Of a stretch of 42,534 nucleotides of DNA, positions 22,989-31,845 are shown in pieces. Position 1 is the stretch's first letter, and each line of letters starts with the position of its first letter. The stretch comes from Ilumatobacteraceae bacterium (GTDB taxonomy: Bacteria; Actinomycetota; Acidimicrobiia; Acidimicrobiales; Ilumatobacteraceae). The position numbers were made by a program, and so were the translations under genes. The stretch is from positions 1-42,534 of the forward strand of contig JANYKU010000035.1 in the NCBI GenBank assembly GCA_025358075.1, written 5' to 3'. A model generated the notes under the pieces. That model was not told the DNA's origin and did not search any database. It saw only the letters and a program-made list of their open reading frames with translations.

Positions 22989-24399
22989 CGGTCCACTGCC
23001 GCCCGAGCTGGGCCATCAGATGGTTGCCGGCCAGGTTGCGCGGCTGACTGGCGAGATAGAAGCGTTCGTACAGCTCGCTACGTGAGCCCAGCGCCGACCC
23101 GGCGAAGTCCCACGCCATGCGGAAGATCCTGGCGCGCTCTTCGGCTGTGATGTCGTTGGCCCCGGGCAGGTAGCGGCGAAGCAGCGGACCGAGCTCGGGG
23201 TTGTCGAACGCCGCCTCGTTGGGGGTGCACAACAGGTTGTGGCTGCCCAGCGTCTTGAAGATGTCGTTGACCCTCGTCATCCACGACGGCATCAGGGCAC
23301 GAAGCGCGGTGAACGGCTCGGTGGCACAGAACCAGCCGCCGTAGCGGTACTGATGGGCGCCGGCTTCAGCGGCGCTGATTGCGGCGCGTGTCATGTCGGC
23401 GTAGGTCACCAGCTCGCCCAGCAGCTGGGTGGCTTCGGATCTGGCACCCATGTTCTGCACCTCGACCATCTTGCACGCCAGGTCATAGGCGAACTCGAGC
23501 TTGACCGCGGCGCGGATGCCTGTCTGCTGGATGATGTTGGCAGCCCAGCCGTGCTTCATCACGTTGCCGTACACATCGAGGTCGCCGGCGATGAACACCC
23601 GCTCCCATGGCACCTCGATCTCGTCGAAGATCAAGAAGGCATCCTGCTCATCGAATCGCGACGAGAACGGATGATCGGCTCGGCTGCCCTCGACGGTGTA
23701 GTGGTCGCGGCACACCGTGTGCAGCCCTTTGGCACCGACCGGCACGGAGAAGCACAGTGCGTACGCCGGGTCGGCTTCCTTGGGCAACGGGTGCGCCGGG
23801 TACACGAAGTTCTCGTCGGCGAATGGCCCGAGGGTGCCGAGGATCTTCGAACCACTGACGACGATGCCATCGGCCGTTCGCCTGACGATGCGCGGCGCCA
23901 AGTCGGCGTTGATCCCCTCGACATCGCCGACCGCCTTGTCGATCACCGGGTTGATGATCGTGTGGGTCAGCGACAGGTCCTTGAGTGCAACCTCACGTTG
24001 GAACGCGGCGAGGGCCTCACCCGCGCGGGTGTCGCCGTTCTTCTCGAACACGCTGCGTTGAGCGACAAACCCGGCGAGGGTGACGTTGACGTAGTCGGGG
24101 GTTCGGCCGAGCATGCCGATCGAATACCGGGCCAGCCGGTCGAGGGCCCGATGCCGGCGCTGCAGGTCGTCGTCGCAGAGCGGGATGACGTGGCTGGCGT
24201 TGATGAGCTCGCCGGACTCGGCGTCTTCGACGAGGCAGTCGTCGGCATGCTCGTGCTGGTAATCAAAATAGTCGGCCATGCCGCGCAACGAGCCGGCAAA
24301 GCGGGGCTCGTTGACCACGTCGACGCGCCGGCCATCGAGCCAGACCGTGCGGTCGTCCTTCAGTCCAGTGATGTACTCGTCGCCGGTGCGTGCTCCCAT
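22951..24399 (-). CDS. HpaB-type FAD-dependent monooxygenase (4-hydroxyphenylacetate 3-hydroxylase family)
   Basis: A 482-aa oxygenase component of a two-component flavin monooxygenase that ortho-hydroxylates phenolic substrates with FADH2 supplied by a separate reductase. Family features: RTGDEYITGLKDDRTVWLDGRRV at the N-terminus, the YVNVTLAGF segment, LSLTHTIINPVIDKA, IVVSGSKILGTLGPFADE, CRDHYTVEG and EVPWERVFIAGD. No HpaC-type reductase is in the window. Some family members act on CoA esters (4-hydroxybutyryl-CoA dehydratase), but its conserved FeS cysteines are not seen here. The ATG at 24399 lies 6 nt after a TACGGT -10 box. Confidence 0.85.
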   Translation of the reverse strand: MGARTGDEYITGLKDDRTVWLDGRRVDVVNEPRFAGSLRGMADYFDYQHEHADDCLVEDAESGELINASHVIPLCDDDLQRRHRALDRLARYSIGMLGRTPDYVNVTLAGFVAQRSVFEKNGDTRAGEALAAFQREVALKDLSLTHTIINPVIDKAVGDVEGINADLAPRIVRRTADGIVVSGSKILGTLGPFADENFVYPAHPLPKEADPAYALCFSVPVGAKGLHTVCRDHYTVEGSRADHPFSSRFDEQDAFLIFDEIEVPWERVFIAGDLDVYGNVMKHGWAANIIQQTGIRAAVKLEFAYDLACKMVEVQNMGARSEATQLLGELVTYADMTRAAISAAEAGAHQYRYGGWFCATEPFTALRALMPSWMTRVNDIFKTLGSHNLLCTPNEAAFDNPELGPLLRRYLPGANDITAEERARIFRMAWDFAGSALGSRSELYERFYLASQPRNLAGNHLMAQLGRQWTDVDDFRRVSGIE

Positions 24400-24405
24400 C
24401 GGAGC

Positions 24406-24411
24406 ACCGTA
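24406..24411 (-). promoter_or_regulatory. -10 box TACGGT of the HpaB-tetR unit
   Basis: On the minus strand TACGGT ends 6 nt before the ATG at 24399, indicating a leaderless message. The expected -35 position (24429-24434) falls within the palindrome at 24424-24449. Confidence 0.5.
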
Positions 24412-24423
24412 CTCCGATCACAT

Positions 24424-24449
24424 AAACCAAGCAAGTGCTTTGTTGGTTT
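24424..24449. promoter_or_regulatory. Palindromic TetR operator (KstR2-like box)
   Basis: Outer arms AAACCAA (24424-24430) and TTGGTTT (24443-24449) enclose the inner palindrome AAGCA-AG-TGCTT (24429-24440). AGCAAGTGCTTTGT fits the KstR2 consensus AnCAAGnnCTTGnT with one mismatch. It sits over the -35 region of the HpaB-tetR promoter and touches the stop codon of the class II aldolase gene, so it is well placed for repression. Confidence 0.65.
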
Positions 24450-25264
24450 CAGTCGAACAGATCTGGGTCCGTCCGGCAGATCTCCTGCCACAACGGCTGG
24501 AAGCTGAACCACCCGGCCAGCGGGAAACCGGTCTGTTCGAGCGTGTACTGAGCCATGCTGTGCTCGATGTGCTTCGGTGTCCCGGCGGCCATGGCCAGCA
24601 GTTGGGCGTGGCACGAACGGTCCATCGACAGGAACCAGAAGCACGCCTCGTCGACGGTCTCGCCCACCGTGAACAGACCGTGGTTCTGATGGATCGCTGC
24701 CTTGCCGGTGGGGAAGTGTGCGGCCAGTTCCTTGCCGGCGTCGATGTCGAACACCACAGCACCGCCCTGCACGGTGATCACCCGATGGTCGCCGTAGAAC
24801 GCGCACGAGTCCTGGGTGATCGGGTCGAGTGGGATTCCGAGCGACGCGAAGGCCTTGCCGTGAACACTGTGGCTGTGCGCCGCGGAGATGACGTCGGGTC
24901 GGGCCTGGTGGATCGCTGAGTGGATCACGAAAGCGGCACGATTGACCGGCCGAGTGCCGTAGACGACCTCTCCGGAATGGTTGACCAGCAGCAGATCGCT
25001 GACTCGCACGTGGCGGAAGCTCATTCCGAATGGGTTCACCCAGAAGTGGTCGGGGAACTCGGGGTCGCGCACAGTGATGTGTCCGGCGACCCCTTCGCCG
25101 AAGCCGACCCGTCCGAAGATGCGCAGCGCACCCGCCAGCTTCTGTTTGCGGTGCAGGCGCTCGTCTTCGACACTGGCGAACACTGGCGGTCCGTCGAGGC
25201 CAACTTGCTTGGGCGTCAACTCGACGCCGTCGATCATCCGCACGCCGGATTCAGTGATGCTCAT
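24449..25264 (-). CDS. Class II aldolase/adducin family protein
   Basis: A 271-aa zinc-dependent aldolase/adducin-fold protein. The fold is seen in KQKLAGALRIFGRVGFGEGVAGHITVRDPE, ISAAHSHSVHGKAFASLG (His-x-His metal ligands) and TGKAAIHQNHGLFTVGETVDEACF (third His, NHG-x7-G). Family members cleave sugar phosphates, or act as decarboxylases or dehydratases in aromatic and nucleoside catabolism. The substrate here is unknown. The ATG at 25264 follows a TATCGT -10 box by 6 nt; an ATG two codons upstream is the alternative. It is divergent from ridA, with 43 bp between the starts. Confidence 0.87.
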   Translation of the reverse strand: MSITESGVRMIDGVELTPKQVGLDGPPVFASVEDERLHRKQKLAGALRIFGRVGFGEGVAGHITVRDPEFPDHFWVNPFGMSFRHVRVSDLLLVNHSGEVVYGTRPVNRAAFVIHSAIHQARPDVISAAHSHSVHGKAFASLGIPLDPITQDSCAFYGDHRVITVQGGAVVFDIDAGKELAAHFPTGKAAIHQNHGLFTVGETVDEACFWFLSMDRSCHAQLLAMAAGTPKHIEHSMAQYTLEQTGFPLAGWFSFQPLWQEICRTDPDLFD

Positions 25265-25270
25265 GTCCAT

Positions 25271-25276
25271 ACGATA
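25271..25276 (-). promoter_or_regulatory. -10 box TATCGT of the class II aldolase gene
   Basis: On the minus strand TATCGT ends 6 nt before the ATG at 25264. It supports that start over the ATG at 25270, which would abut the box. Confidence 0.45.
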
Positions 25277-25295
25277 GGGCCGTGGCCCAGTCACA

Positions 25296-25301
25296 TAGAG
25301 T
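25296..25301 (+). promoter_or_regulatory. -10 box TAGAGT of the RidA-family gene
   Basis: TAGAGT ends 6 nt before the GTG at 25308. Together with the minus-strand TATCGT it gives two back-to-back promoters within 43 bp. Confidence 0.5.
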
Positions 25302-25307
25302 CGGACC

Positions 25308-25697
25308 GTGAACCGCGAGATCCAGCCGTCGTCGATCGCGCCGCCGGCGGCCAACTATGCCCATGCCGTGCTCAGCGAGAACCCCGGCAACATCCTCCAC
25401 GTCAGTGGCCAGGTCGCGGCACGTCCCGACGGATCGAGCCCCGACGATGTCGAGGACCAAGCCGTGGTGATCTGGTCGAACATCGGCGCAATACTCGCTG
25501 CGGCCGACATGCAGATCAGCGACATCGTCAGCATCACCACCTACGTCGTGGTCGATTTCATGGCCTGCCTCCCGGAAGTGATGGCAGCCCGTGATCACGC
25601 CATGAACGGCCATCGGGCCGCCAGCACGCTGGTCACCGTGCCCGCCCTGGCCCGTGCGGCATGGAAGATGGAGGTTGCCGTCGTCGCCGCTCGTTAG
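25308..25697 (+). CDS. RidA/YjgF family protein
   Basis: A 129-aa Rid-family protein. RidA proper hydrolyses reactive enamines and imines, and other subgroups serve in pathway-specific deamination. The sequence has YAHAVLSENPGNILHVSGQVAARPDG at the N-terminus and RAASTLVTVPALARAAWKMEVAVVAA at the C-terminus. Arg103 corresponds to the carboxylate-binding Arg105 of RidA, so imine deaminase activity is possible. The start is the GTG at 25308. The methylmalonyl-CoA mutase-like gene begins 37 bp downstream. Confidence 0.88.
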   Translation: MNREIQPSSIAPPAANYAHAVLSENPGNILHVSGQVAARPDGSSPDDVEDQAVVIWSNIGAILAAADMQISDIVSITTYVVVDFMACLPEVMAARDHAMNGHRAASTLVTVPALARAAWKMEVAVVAAR

Positions 25698-25720
25698 TGC
25701 GCGGCCGGCGGATGCGGTCC

Positions 25721-25726
25721 TACGCT
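25721..25726 (+). promoter_or_regulatory. -10 box TACGCT of the mutase gene
   Basis: TACGCT ends 8 nt before the ATG at 25735, in the short gap after the RidA-family gene. Confidence 0.4.
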
Positions 25727-25734
25727 GACGGGTG

Positions 25735-27315
25735 ATGAGTGATGAACGGCGTACCGACTCGGGCATCGAGATCAAGGCGCTCTATCAGCCGGCTGACCTT
25801 GCCGGTTGGGATCCGGCAGTGCGACTCGGCGAGCCCGGCCGGCCGCCGTACACGCGAGGCATCTACCCGTCGATGTACCGCGGCAAGTTGTGGACGATGC
25901 GTCAGTACGCCGGCTTCGGAACGGCGCGGTCGACCAACGACCGATTCAAGTTCCTTCTCAATGCCGGTCAGACCGGCCTGTCCTGTGCGTTCGATCTGCC
26001 GACGCAGATGGGATACGACAGCGACCACCCGCGTGCCGAGGGTGAGGTGGGAAGGGTCGGTGTGGCCATCGACTCGATCGCCGACATGCGCATGTTGCTC
26101 GACGGCATTCCGCTCGACACCGCATCGATGAGCATGACGATCAACTCCACGGCGGCCATCCTGCTGCTGCTCTACGAGTTGGTCGCCGAAGAGAAGGGTG
26201 TCGCTGCGAGCGAGATCAGCGGCACGATCCAGAACGACATCTTGAAGGAGTACATCGCCCGCGGCACGTACGTGTACCCCCCGCGGCCGAGCATGCGGAT
26301 CATCACCGACAGCTTCCAGTACTGCGCGGCGAACGTGCCGAAGTGGAACACGATCTCGATCTCCGGGTACCACATCCGCGAGGCAGGCAGTACCGCCGTG
26401 CAGGAGATCGCCTTCACCATCGCCAATGGCATTGCGTATGTCGAAGCCGCACTCGCGGCAGGCATGGACATCGACGCCTTCGCACCACGTCTCAGTTTCT
26501 TTTGGAATGCCCACAACAACTTCTTCGAAGAGATCGCCAAGTTCCGCGCCGCGCGGCGCATCTGGTACCGGTTGATGCACGAGCGCTTCGGCGCCAAGAA
26601 GGAGTCGAGCAAGCTGCTCCGATTCCACGCCCAGACCGGCGGCTCGACCCTCACCGCGCAGCAACCGGAGAACAACGTCGTGCGCGTTGCCGTCCAGTCG
26701 ATGGCGGCCGTGATGGGTGGCACGCAAAGCCTGCACACCAACGGTTTCGACGAAGCGTTGAGCCTGCCGTCGCAACAGGCCGCCCAGGTCGCCCTGCGCA
26801 CCCAGCAGATCATCGGGTACGAGACCGGCATCACCGACACCCCCGATCCTCTGGCGGGTTCCTACTTCGTCGAGTCACTCACCGACGAGGTCGAGCGCTT
26901 GGCTTGGCAGTACATCGAGCGCATCGACGAGATGGGCGGTGCGGTCGCTGGCATCGAGGCCGGCTTCCAGCAAGGTGAGATCGAGCAGGCGGCATACGAG
27001 TACGCCAAGTCGATCGACGACGACGAACGCGTCATCGTGGGTCTCAACAAGTTCGCCGTACCTGCCGTTGGCGATCCCGACATCTTCCCCGTCGACCCGG
27101 AACTGGAGCGTGGCCAGAAGGCAACGCTCACCGAGTTCAAGGCGGCACGTGACATGGCGTTGGTCGAGGCTCGCCTTGCCGACGTCACCGCGGCGGCGCG
27201 GGGAACCCAGAACCTGCTCGGCCCGATGAAGGAAGCGCTCCGCGCCAACGCGACGCTCGGCGAGGTCAGCGATGCCTTGCGGGCAGTGTTCGGCGTGTAC
27301 CGCGCCGGATCGTGA
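25735..27315 (+). CDS. Methylmalonyl-CoA mutase-type large subunit without B12 domain
   Basis: A 526-aa acyl-CoA mutase substrate-binding subunit. The TIM-barrel features are complete: [70 protein letters not shown] and [21 protein letters not shown]. The C-terminal cobalamin domain (DxHxxG) is missing, so a separate small subunit is needed. None is in the window. Specificity positions read as methylmalonyl-CoA type: Tyr58 equals P. shermanii Tyr89, Arg176 equals Arg207 and His213 equals His244. In 2-hydroxyisobutyryl-CoA mutase the first two are Ile and Gln. The AOX-like gene follows 18 bp downstream. Confidence 0.9.
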   Translation: MSDERRTDSGIEIKALYQPADLAGWDPAVRLGEPGRPPYTRGIYPSMYRGKLWTMRQYAGFGTARSTNDRFKFLLNAGQTGLSCAFDLPTQMGYDSDHPRAEGEVGRVGVAIDSIADMRMLLDGIPLDTASMSMTINSTAAILLLLYELVAEEKGVAASEISGTIQNDILKEYIARGTYVYPPRPSMRIITDSFQYCAANVPKWNTISISGYHIREAGSTAVQEIAFTIANGIAYVEAALAAGMDIDAFAPRLSFFWNAHNNFFEEIAKFRAARRIWYRLMHERFGAKKESSKLLRFHAQTGGSTLTAQQPENNVVRVAVQSMAAVMGGTQSLHTNGFDEALSLPSQQAAQVALRTQQIIGYETGITDTPDPLAGSYFVESLTDEVERLAWQYIERIDEMGGAVAGIEAGFQQGEIEQAAYEYAKSIDDDERVIVGLNKFAVPAVGDPDIFPVDPELERGQKATLTEFKAARDMALVEARLADVTAAARGTQNLLGPMKEALRANATLGEVSDALRAVFGVYRAGS

Positions 27316-27333
27316 GCGGCTGCGGGCGTGCCG

Positions 27334-28044
27334 ATGGCTGACGAGGGTCCGATCGCCCGAGCAATCTCCGGTCGGCCGCCGTTCGGGCCGATCGAACGGC
27401 TGGAGCACGCACGGCTTCGCGAGGAGCAGCAAGCCACGTTGCGTTCGCCGCGGCGCAAGGCATCGATCAGCGCGCGACTGCTGTTCCTCGTGATGGACCG
27501 GGTGTACGGCGAAGCCCGCACCCTCGAGAAGTTCCGTGTGCTCGAGCTCGTGGCTCGTGTTCCTTATCAGGCGTGGGAGAACGTCGCCTATGTCGCCGTC
27601 ACCCACACGGCGAGCCAACCGGGCTTCGCCCGTCGAGTCTTCGATCGAGTTCGGATCAGCCGATGGGAACAAGACAACGAGCAGTGGCACCTGTTGATGC
27701 TCGAAGAACTGGTGGCCGCTGATGCGGCGGGTTCGTGGTTGCGGAATCGGGTTGTGCCGCAAGTGCTGGCGTTCGGCTACTACCAGTTGTCGTGGCTGAC
27801 CTTTGCGATCAAACCGGCCTGGTCGTATCGCCTCAACGCCGACTTCGAGGACCATGCCGAGCACGAGTACGCCTTGTTTGTCCAGGAGCATCCGGAGTGG
27901 GAGACGACCACGTTCAACAGCCGGTTCACCGAGGACTTCGGCCACTACGACTCGCTGGCCGACCTCTTCCGCCAGATCGGGTACGACGAGCGGTTGCACA
28001 AGCTGCAGAGCGAGGCAGCGATGGCTGCGCCAAGGTTCACGTGA
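27334..28044 (+). CDS. Alternative-oxidase-like di-iron membrane protein
   Basis: A 236-aa protein with the four-helix di-iron pattern of alternative oxidase (AOX), which reduces O2 with quinol. LEKFRVLELVARVPYQAWENV, then DNEQWHLLMLEELVA (ExxH), NADFEDHAEHEYALFV (second Glu) and IGYDERLHKLQSEA (ExxH) appear in the right order, with a hydrophobic, monotopic segment between them (VLAFGYYQLSWLTFAIKP). The classical NERMHL and LEEEA motifs are changed to NEQWHL and FEDHAE. Whether it oxidises quinol or another substrate is open. The ATG at 27334 was preferred to a GTG two codons earlier. It follows the mutase gene by 18 bp. Confidence 0.75.
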   Translation: MADEGPIARAISGRPPFGPIERLEHARLREEQQATLRSPRRKASISARLLFLVMDRVYGEARTLEKFRVLELVARVPYQAWENVAYVAVTHTASQPGFARRVFDRVRISRWEQDNEQWHLLMLEELVAADAAGSWLRNRVVPQVLAFGYYQLSWLTFAIKPAWSYRLNADFEDHAEHEYALFVQEHPEWETTTFNSRFTEDFGHYDSLADLFRQIGYDERLHKLQSEAAMAAPRFT

Positions 28045-28106
28045 CGTCTTGGCTGACCCAGCATGCAAGAAAGTACCGCTGCTGGCGATCGAGCAGTGGC
28101 ACGACC

Positions 28107-28598
28107 GTGACTGACACACCGGCGCCCACCGCCCTGACCACGTTGGACTACCTCCTCGACGAGATCCGTGCGACGTCCAGCCTCCTGCGCGTCGCCGATC
28201 TGGCACGGTCTGGTCGGCGACCGTGGTGGCGCAACCTGTTCTTCGGAGTGGTGCGCACACCGACCGAGGTGTCGGCCGACCTGGGTGTGCAATACCTCGG
28301 CGAGAACATCGATCGGGCGCGGGATCATTGGCGGGAGGCGATGTCGCTGGGCGCTGAGCTCCACCGGATGTTTCCGACGAACGAGGTGGTGGTGCGCCTC
28401 GGCGAAGACCTGGACCGCGTCGGGTTCCGTGAGGTGATCCCACTGCTTCAGCACGACGCGATCCCGCATCGTGTGGCAGAGGCCGCGGTTCATCTTGCAG
28501 ATGTGCTCGACAAGATCCGCGAATGCGATCGACTCGTCGCGGACACGCGTAAGCAGCTGATGCTTCAGCGGGCGCGCGACGTCGGCCCGAACACCTAG
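28107..28598 (+). CDS. Hypothetical helical protein, 163 aa
   Basis: I do not recognise this protein. It is mainly helical, with [26 protein letters not shown], a basic-aromatic stretch [11 protein letters not shown], and long amphipathic helices to the end. No signal peptide or metal motif is seen. The start is a GTG at 28107, 62 bp after the AOX-like gene on the same strand. The TAG stop shares CTAG with the convergent dmpG-like stop. Frame and codon use look genuine, but expression is uncertain. Confidence 0.55.
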   Translation: MTDTPAPTALTTLDYLLDEIRATSSLLRVADLARSGRRPWWRNLFFGVVRTPTEVSADLGVQYLGENIDRARDHWREAMSLGAELHRMFPTNEVVVRLGEDLDRVGFREVIPLLQHDAIPHRVAEAAVHLADVLDKIRECDRLVADTRKQLMLQRARDVGPNT

Positions 28599-29620
28599 AT
28601 GTTGGCTGCGGCGAGCTCGGCCGCGATGAAGATGATCTGGTCTTCCTGACCACCGACCAGCTTCTGCTCGCCACACTTCATCAGCACGTCGGCGCCGCTG
28701 ACGCCGTACTGCTCGGCGGCGCGGAAGGCGTGCTTCAAGAAGCTCGAGTACACGCCGGCATAGCCCATCACGAGAGCCAGGCGATCGATGATGCATTCGC
28801 TGTCCATCACCGGGCGAACGACGTCTTCGGCGACATCCATCAGTGCAAGCACGTCGATGCCGGTCTTGATGCCCAACCGGTCGGCGACGGCGGCGAACAC
28901 CTCATTTCTCGTATTCCCAGCACCGGCCCCGAACCCGCGGACCGAACCGTCGATCTGCACCGCGCCTGCACGTACCGCGATCACCGAGTTGGCCACGGCG
29001 ATGCCGAGGTTGTCGTGCCCGTGGAAGCCGACCTGGGCGTCGCCGTCGAGCTCGGCGACGACCGCCTCGACACGATGTTGCACGTCTTCGAGGATCATCG
29101 CCCCGGCGGAATCGACCACGTACACACACTGGCAGCCCGCATCGGCCATGATCCGCGCCTGCTCGGCGATCAGCTCCGGCGGCTGGCCGTGCGCCATCAT
29201 CAAGAACCCGACGGTCTCCAACCCCAGTTCCCGCGCCAGGCCGAAGTGCTGGATCGAAACGTCGGCCTCGGTGCAATGCGTAGCGACGCGAACGATCGAC
29301 AGGCCGATGTCGCGGATGAAGCGGATGTCGTCCATCGTGCCGATGCCGGGAACCATCAACGCGGCGATCTTGGCCTGCTTGGCCGTCTCGACGGCTGCCT
29401 TCATCAGCAGCCGTTCGTCGGTGAGTGAGAACCCGTAGTTGAACGACGAGCCACCGAGGCCGTCGCCGTGGGTGACCTCGATCACCGGCATGCCCGCCGC
29501 ATCGAGCGCGGCAACGACATCGCGCACTTGCTGCTCGGTGAACTGGTGGCTCTTGGCATGCGAGCCGTCACGCAGGCAGGTGTCGGTCATCCGCACATCG
29601 AGGTTTGGTGAATACGGCAT
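28595..29620 (-). CDS. dmpG: 4-hydroxy-2-oxovalerate aldolase
   Basis: A 341-aa DmpG/BphI/HsaF-type Mn-dependent aldolase. It cleaves 4-hydroxy-2-oxovalerate to pyruvate and acetaldehyde, the last C-C cleavage of the catechol meta pathway. [18 protein letters not shown] carries the catalytic Arg and metal Asp. [44 protein letters not shown] (two His metal ligands) and [18 protein letters not shown] are diagnostic. The ATG at 29620 overlaps the TGA of the dehydrogenase gene (TGATG). The two proteins form a channelling complex in known systems, which fits the coupling. Confidence 0.95.
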   Translation of the reverse strand: MPYSPNLDVRMTDTCLRDGSHAKSHQFTEQQVRDVVAALDAAGMPVIEVTHGDGLGGSSFNYGFSLTDERLLMKAAVETAKQAKIAALMVPGIGTMDDIRFIRDIGLSIVRVATHCTEADVSIQHFGLARELGLETVGFLMMAHGQPPELIAEQARIMADAGCQCVYVVDSAGAMILEDVQHRVEAVVAELDGDAQVGFHGHDNLGIAVANSVIAVRAGAVQIDGSVRGFGAGAGNTRNEVFAAVADRLGIKTGIDVLALMDVAEDVVRPVMDSECIIDRLALVMGYAGVYSSFLKHAFRAAEQYGVSGADVLMKCGEQKLVGGQEDQIIFIAAELAAANI

Positions 29621-30510
29621 CACGTTGCTCCGTTCATGTGCTTGGCGATTCGATTGCCGGTGGCCGCAGCCGCCGCCGTCATGATGTCGAGGTTGCCGGC
29701 GTACGGCGGGAAGTAGTCGCCTGCGCCTTCCACCTCGACCTGCACGGCCAGCCGTGGCCGGCCGTCGCGTGATTCACCGAACTGCGGCGGTGACTTCAGC
29801 CGGTACCCGGGAACGTATTGAGCGACGGTGGCCACGGCATCTTCGACGGCCTTCGTGATCAGCTTCTCGTCGGCGTCGCGTGGTAGTTGGCAGAAGATCG
29901 TGTCGCGCATGATCAGCGGCGGGTCGGCCGGGTTGAGCACGATGATCGCCTTGCCGTGGCCGGCACGACCGACTTCGGCGATGGCCCGCGATGTGGTGCG
30001 GGTGAACTCGTCGATGTTCGCCCGCGTGCCGGGCCCGGCCGAGACCGAGGCGACGGTGGCCACGATCTCTGCATACTCGACCTCGGTGACCGCAGCGACG
30101 GCGTGAACGATGGGGATGGTGGCTTGCCCGGCGCAGGTGACCATGTTGACGTTCACGGCGTCGAGGTGCTCGTCGATGTTGGCACTCGGCACGACGAACG
30201 GGCCGACCGCGGCCGGCGTGAGGTCGATGGCTCGAATCCCCAGTTCCGCGTATCTCGGTGCGTTGGCGACGTGCACGTAGGCACTGGTCGCTTCGAACAC
30301 GAAGTCGGGAAGCTCCTTCTGCGAGAGCAGCCAATCGACTCCTTCGGCTGACGCCTCGAGGCCCGCCTGGCGGGCCCGCTCCAATCCGTCGCTGCGCGGG
30401 TCGACGCCGATCATGTAGCGCGGCTCGATCACATCGGAACGCATCAACTTGTACATCAGGTCGGTACCGATGTTTCCGGAACCGACGATCGCAGCGGTCA
30501 GCTTGGCCAT
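29620..30510 (-). CDS. dmpF: Acetaldehyde dehydrogenase (acylating)
   Basis: A 296-aa DmpF/BphJ/HsaG-type enzyme that oxidises the aldolase-released acetaldehyde to acetyl-CoA with NAD+ and CoA. The Rossmann start is [21 protein letters not shown]. The catalytic Cys is in [16 protein letters not shown] near residue 127. [20 protein letters not shown] and [18 protein letters not shown] are family signatures, and the C-terminus [16 protein letters not shown] contacts the aldolase. It is upstream of and coupled to dmpG. The palindrome at 30553-30573 lies 43 bp before its start. Confidence 0.95.
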   Translation of the reverse strand: MAKLTAAIVGSGNIGTDLMYKLMRSDVIEPRYMIGVDPRSDGLERARQAGLEASAEGVDWLLSQKELPDFVFEATSAYVHVANAPRYAELGIRAIDLTPAAVGPFVVPSANIDEHLDAVNVNMVTCAGQATIPIVHAVAAVTEVEYAEIVATVASVSAGPGTRANIDEFTRTTSRAIAEVGRAGHGKAIIVLNPADPPLIMRDTIFCQLPRDADEKLITKAVEDAVATVAQYVPGYRLKSPPQFGESRDGRPRLAVQVEVEGAGDYFPPYAGNLDIMTAAAAATGNRIAKHMNGAT

Positions 30511-30552
30511 GGCCCGTACTCTGCCCCATCGGGGAGGGTCGAGGAAGACCTC

Positions 30553-30573
30553 GCGTTCCTATGTGCGGAACGC
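30553..30573. promoter_or_regulatory. Operator-like palindrome, site A (dmpF-dmpG)
   Basis: GCGTTCC (30553-30559), spacer TATGTGC, GGAACGC (30567-30573). It is a perfect inverted repeat and shares the GTTCC-N7-GGAAC form with sites at 34424, 36288 and 39289. It lies upstream of dmpF. Confidence 0.65.
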
Positions 30574-30592
30574 CAACGCGGGGGATGACGGT

Positions 30593-31516
30593 TCAGTCGA
30601 AGCCGGCGCACAGCTCGGCGACGACCTCGGCAGCGGTCATCACCCTGTCGACCGCGCCGACGGACACACCCGCGTAGAGCGCCATCGCGCTGATGTCGCC
30701 GGTGGTGTCGCGGTTGGGGGAGCTGGCGCCGAACCGCAGCATCGGCATCGGCTTCCCGCCGCGTGGGACGGTCTCGCCGACGACGTCGCTCGGTGCCGCG
30801 CCGGCCGCGTCGATGGCCGACCGCAGCACGCGGTGTGGCGCGTTGGGCCAGCCGATCCCGAAGGCCTCGGTCAGCACCGAATCATCCGAGCTTGCGCCGA
30901 CCAACGCATCGATGTACGCGGGGTGGGCGTACGACTCGCGAGTGGCGACGAACCGTGTGCCGACCCGCACTGCGTCGGCACCAAGTCGCAGCGCGGCACG
31001 AACTGCTGCGGCCGTTCCGATGCCACCGGCGGCGACCACCGGCACGTCGACGGCCGATCGAACTGCGGGGAGCAACTCGGCCAATGGGACGTGGCCGCGT
31101 ACGTGACCGCCGGCCTCCATCCCCTGGGCGATCACGTAGCGACAGCCGGCGTCGACAGCCGCCTTGGCTTCATCGACAGAGCCCACCTGCCAACCACAGA
31201 TCACGTTGGCCGGGACACGTGCGGGGTCAGGCCACTCGTAGAAGAACTCGACGATCGGCAAGCGCGATGCCACCAGCTCGACGACATCGGGTTGCACGAG
31301 GTGGGCGATACACGTGCAACCAACCGGATCAGTCGTGAGCGCGGCCACCTCGTCGAGGTACCGCTCGATGACCGCCAGGTGTTGCCGACCCACACCGATC
31401 ATCCCGAGCCCGCCGGCGTTGGAGACGGCTGCAGCGAGCGTTGCGGTGGCCGTGCCGCTCATCCCGGCCTGCTGCAACGGCCACCTGCTCCCGACGAGAT
31501 CCGTGAACCGGTTCAT
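30593..31516 (-). CDS. Nitronate monooxygenase family FMN protein
   Basis: A 307-aa TIM-barrel flavoprotein of the nitronate monooxygenase/2-nitropropane dioxygenase family, which also includes enoyl reductases. GSRWPLQQAGMSGTATATLAAAVSNAGGLGMIG is the N-terminal signature. CRYVIAQGMEAGGHVRGH carries the conserved substrate-side His, and VVAAGGIGTAAAVRAALRLGADAVRVGTRF is the FMN phosphate-binding region. The ATG at 31516 has an AGGA 7 nt upstream. It lies 82 bp before dmpF on the same strand. Whether it shares a transcript with dmpF is uncertain because site A lies between them. Confidence 0.88.
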   Translation of the reverse strand: MNRFTDLVGSRWPLQQAGMSGTATATLAAAVSNAGGLGMIGVGRQHLAVIERYLDEVAALTTDPVGCTCIAHLVQPDVVELVASRLPIVEFFYEWPDPARVPANVICGWQVGSVDEAKAAVDAGCRYVIAQGMEAGGHVRGHVPLAELLPAVRSAVDVPVVAAGGIGTAAAVRAALRLGADAVRVGTRFVATRESYAHPAYIDALVGASSDDSVLTEAFGIGWPNAPHRVLRSAIDAAGAAPSDVVGETVPRGGKPMPMLRFGASSPNRDTTGDISAMALYAGVSVGAVDRVMTAAEVVAELCAGFD

Positions 31517-31578
31517 GTCCAATTCCTAGGTGATCAGCCCGTCGAGCGCAAGCGGTCAGCGCCCTCGCTGGGCGTCAT

Positions 31579-31584
31579 TACACT
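31579..31584 (+). promoter_or_regulatory. -10 box TACACT, leaderless start of small membrane protein
   Basis: TACACT ends 7 nt before the ATG at 31592. Confidence 0.5.
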
Positions 31585-31591
31585 TCTGGAG

Positions 31592-31831
31592 ATGGCCGCT
31601 CACAAGGATCACAACACCGATGATGGCTGGCAGCCGGCGACGAGTCGCCCGGGGGAGTTGTACACCCCGGAAGGACAGATCCGTTCGACGCGAAACTTCG
31701 TCGAGGGTTTGACGAGCAAGGATCCGCGTCGCAAGGCGTATCGCCGGCCCATGCAGCGTGCCGCCCTCCTCGTGATCGCCTTCGCCGTCGTGTTCGTTGC
31801 GGTCGTGATCTTTTTGCAAGCCGTGTTCTGA
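31592..31831 (+). CDS. Small tail-anchored membrane protein, 79 aa
   Basis: A 79-aa protein with a polar N-terminal two-thirds (HKDHNTDDGWQPATSRPGE, then a basic stretch KDPRRKAYRRPMQR) and one C-terminal membrane helix (AALLVIAFAVVFVAVVIFLQAVF). The basic stretch before the helix predicts an inside N-terminus. I do not recognise the family. The ATG is preceded by a good -10 box. The VOC gene begins 14 bp downstream and may be on the same message. Confidence 0.7.
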   Translation: MAAHKDHNTDDGWQPATSRPGELYTPEGQIRSTRNFVEGLTSKDPRRKAYRRPMQRAALLVIAFAVVFVAVVIFLQAVF

Positions 31832-31845
31832 TCGAGGATCTACCC

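Noticed and set aside
22951-24399. 4-hydroxybutyryl-CoA dehydratase instead of an HpaB-type hydroxylase
   Set aside because: The conserved FeS-cluster Cys/His residues of the dehydratase are not evident and the sequence pattern follows the monooxygenase group, although CoA substrates cannot be fully ruled out.
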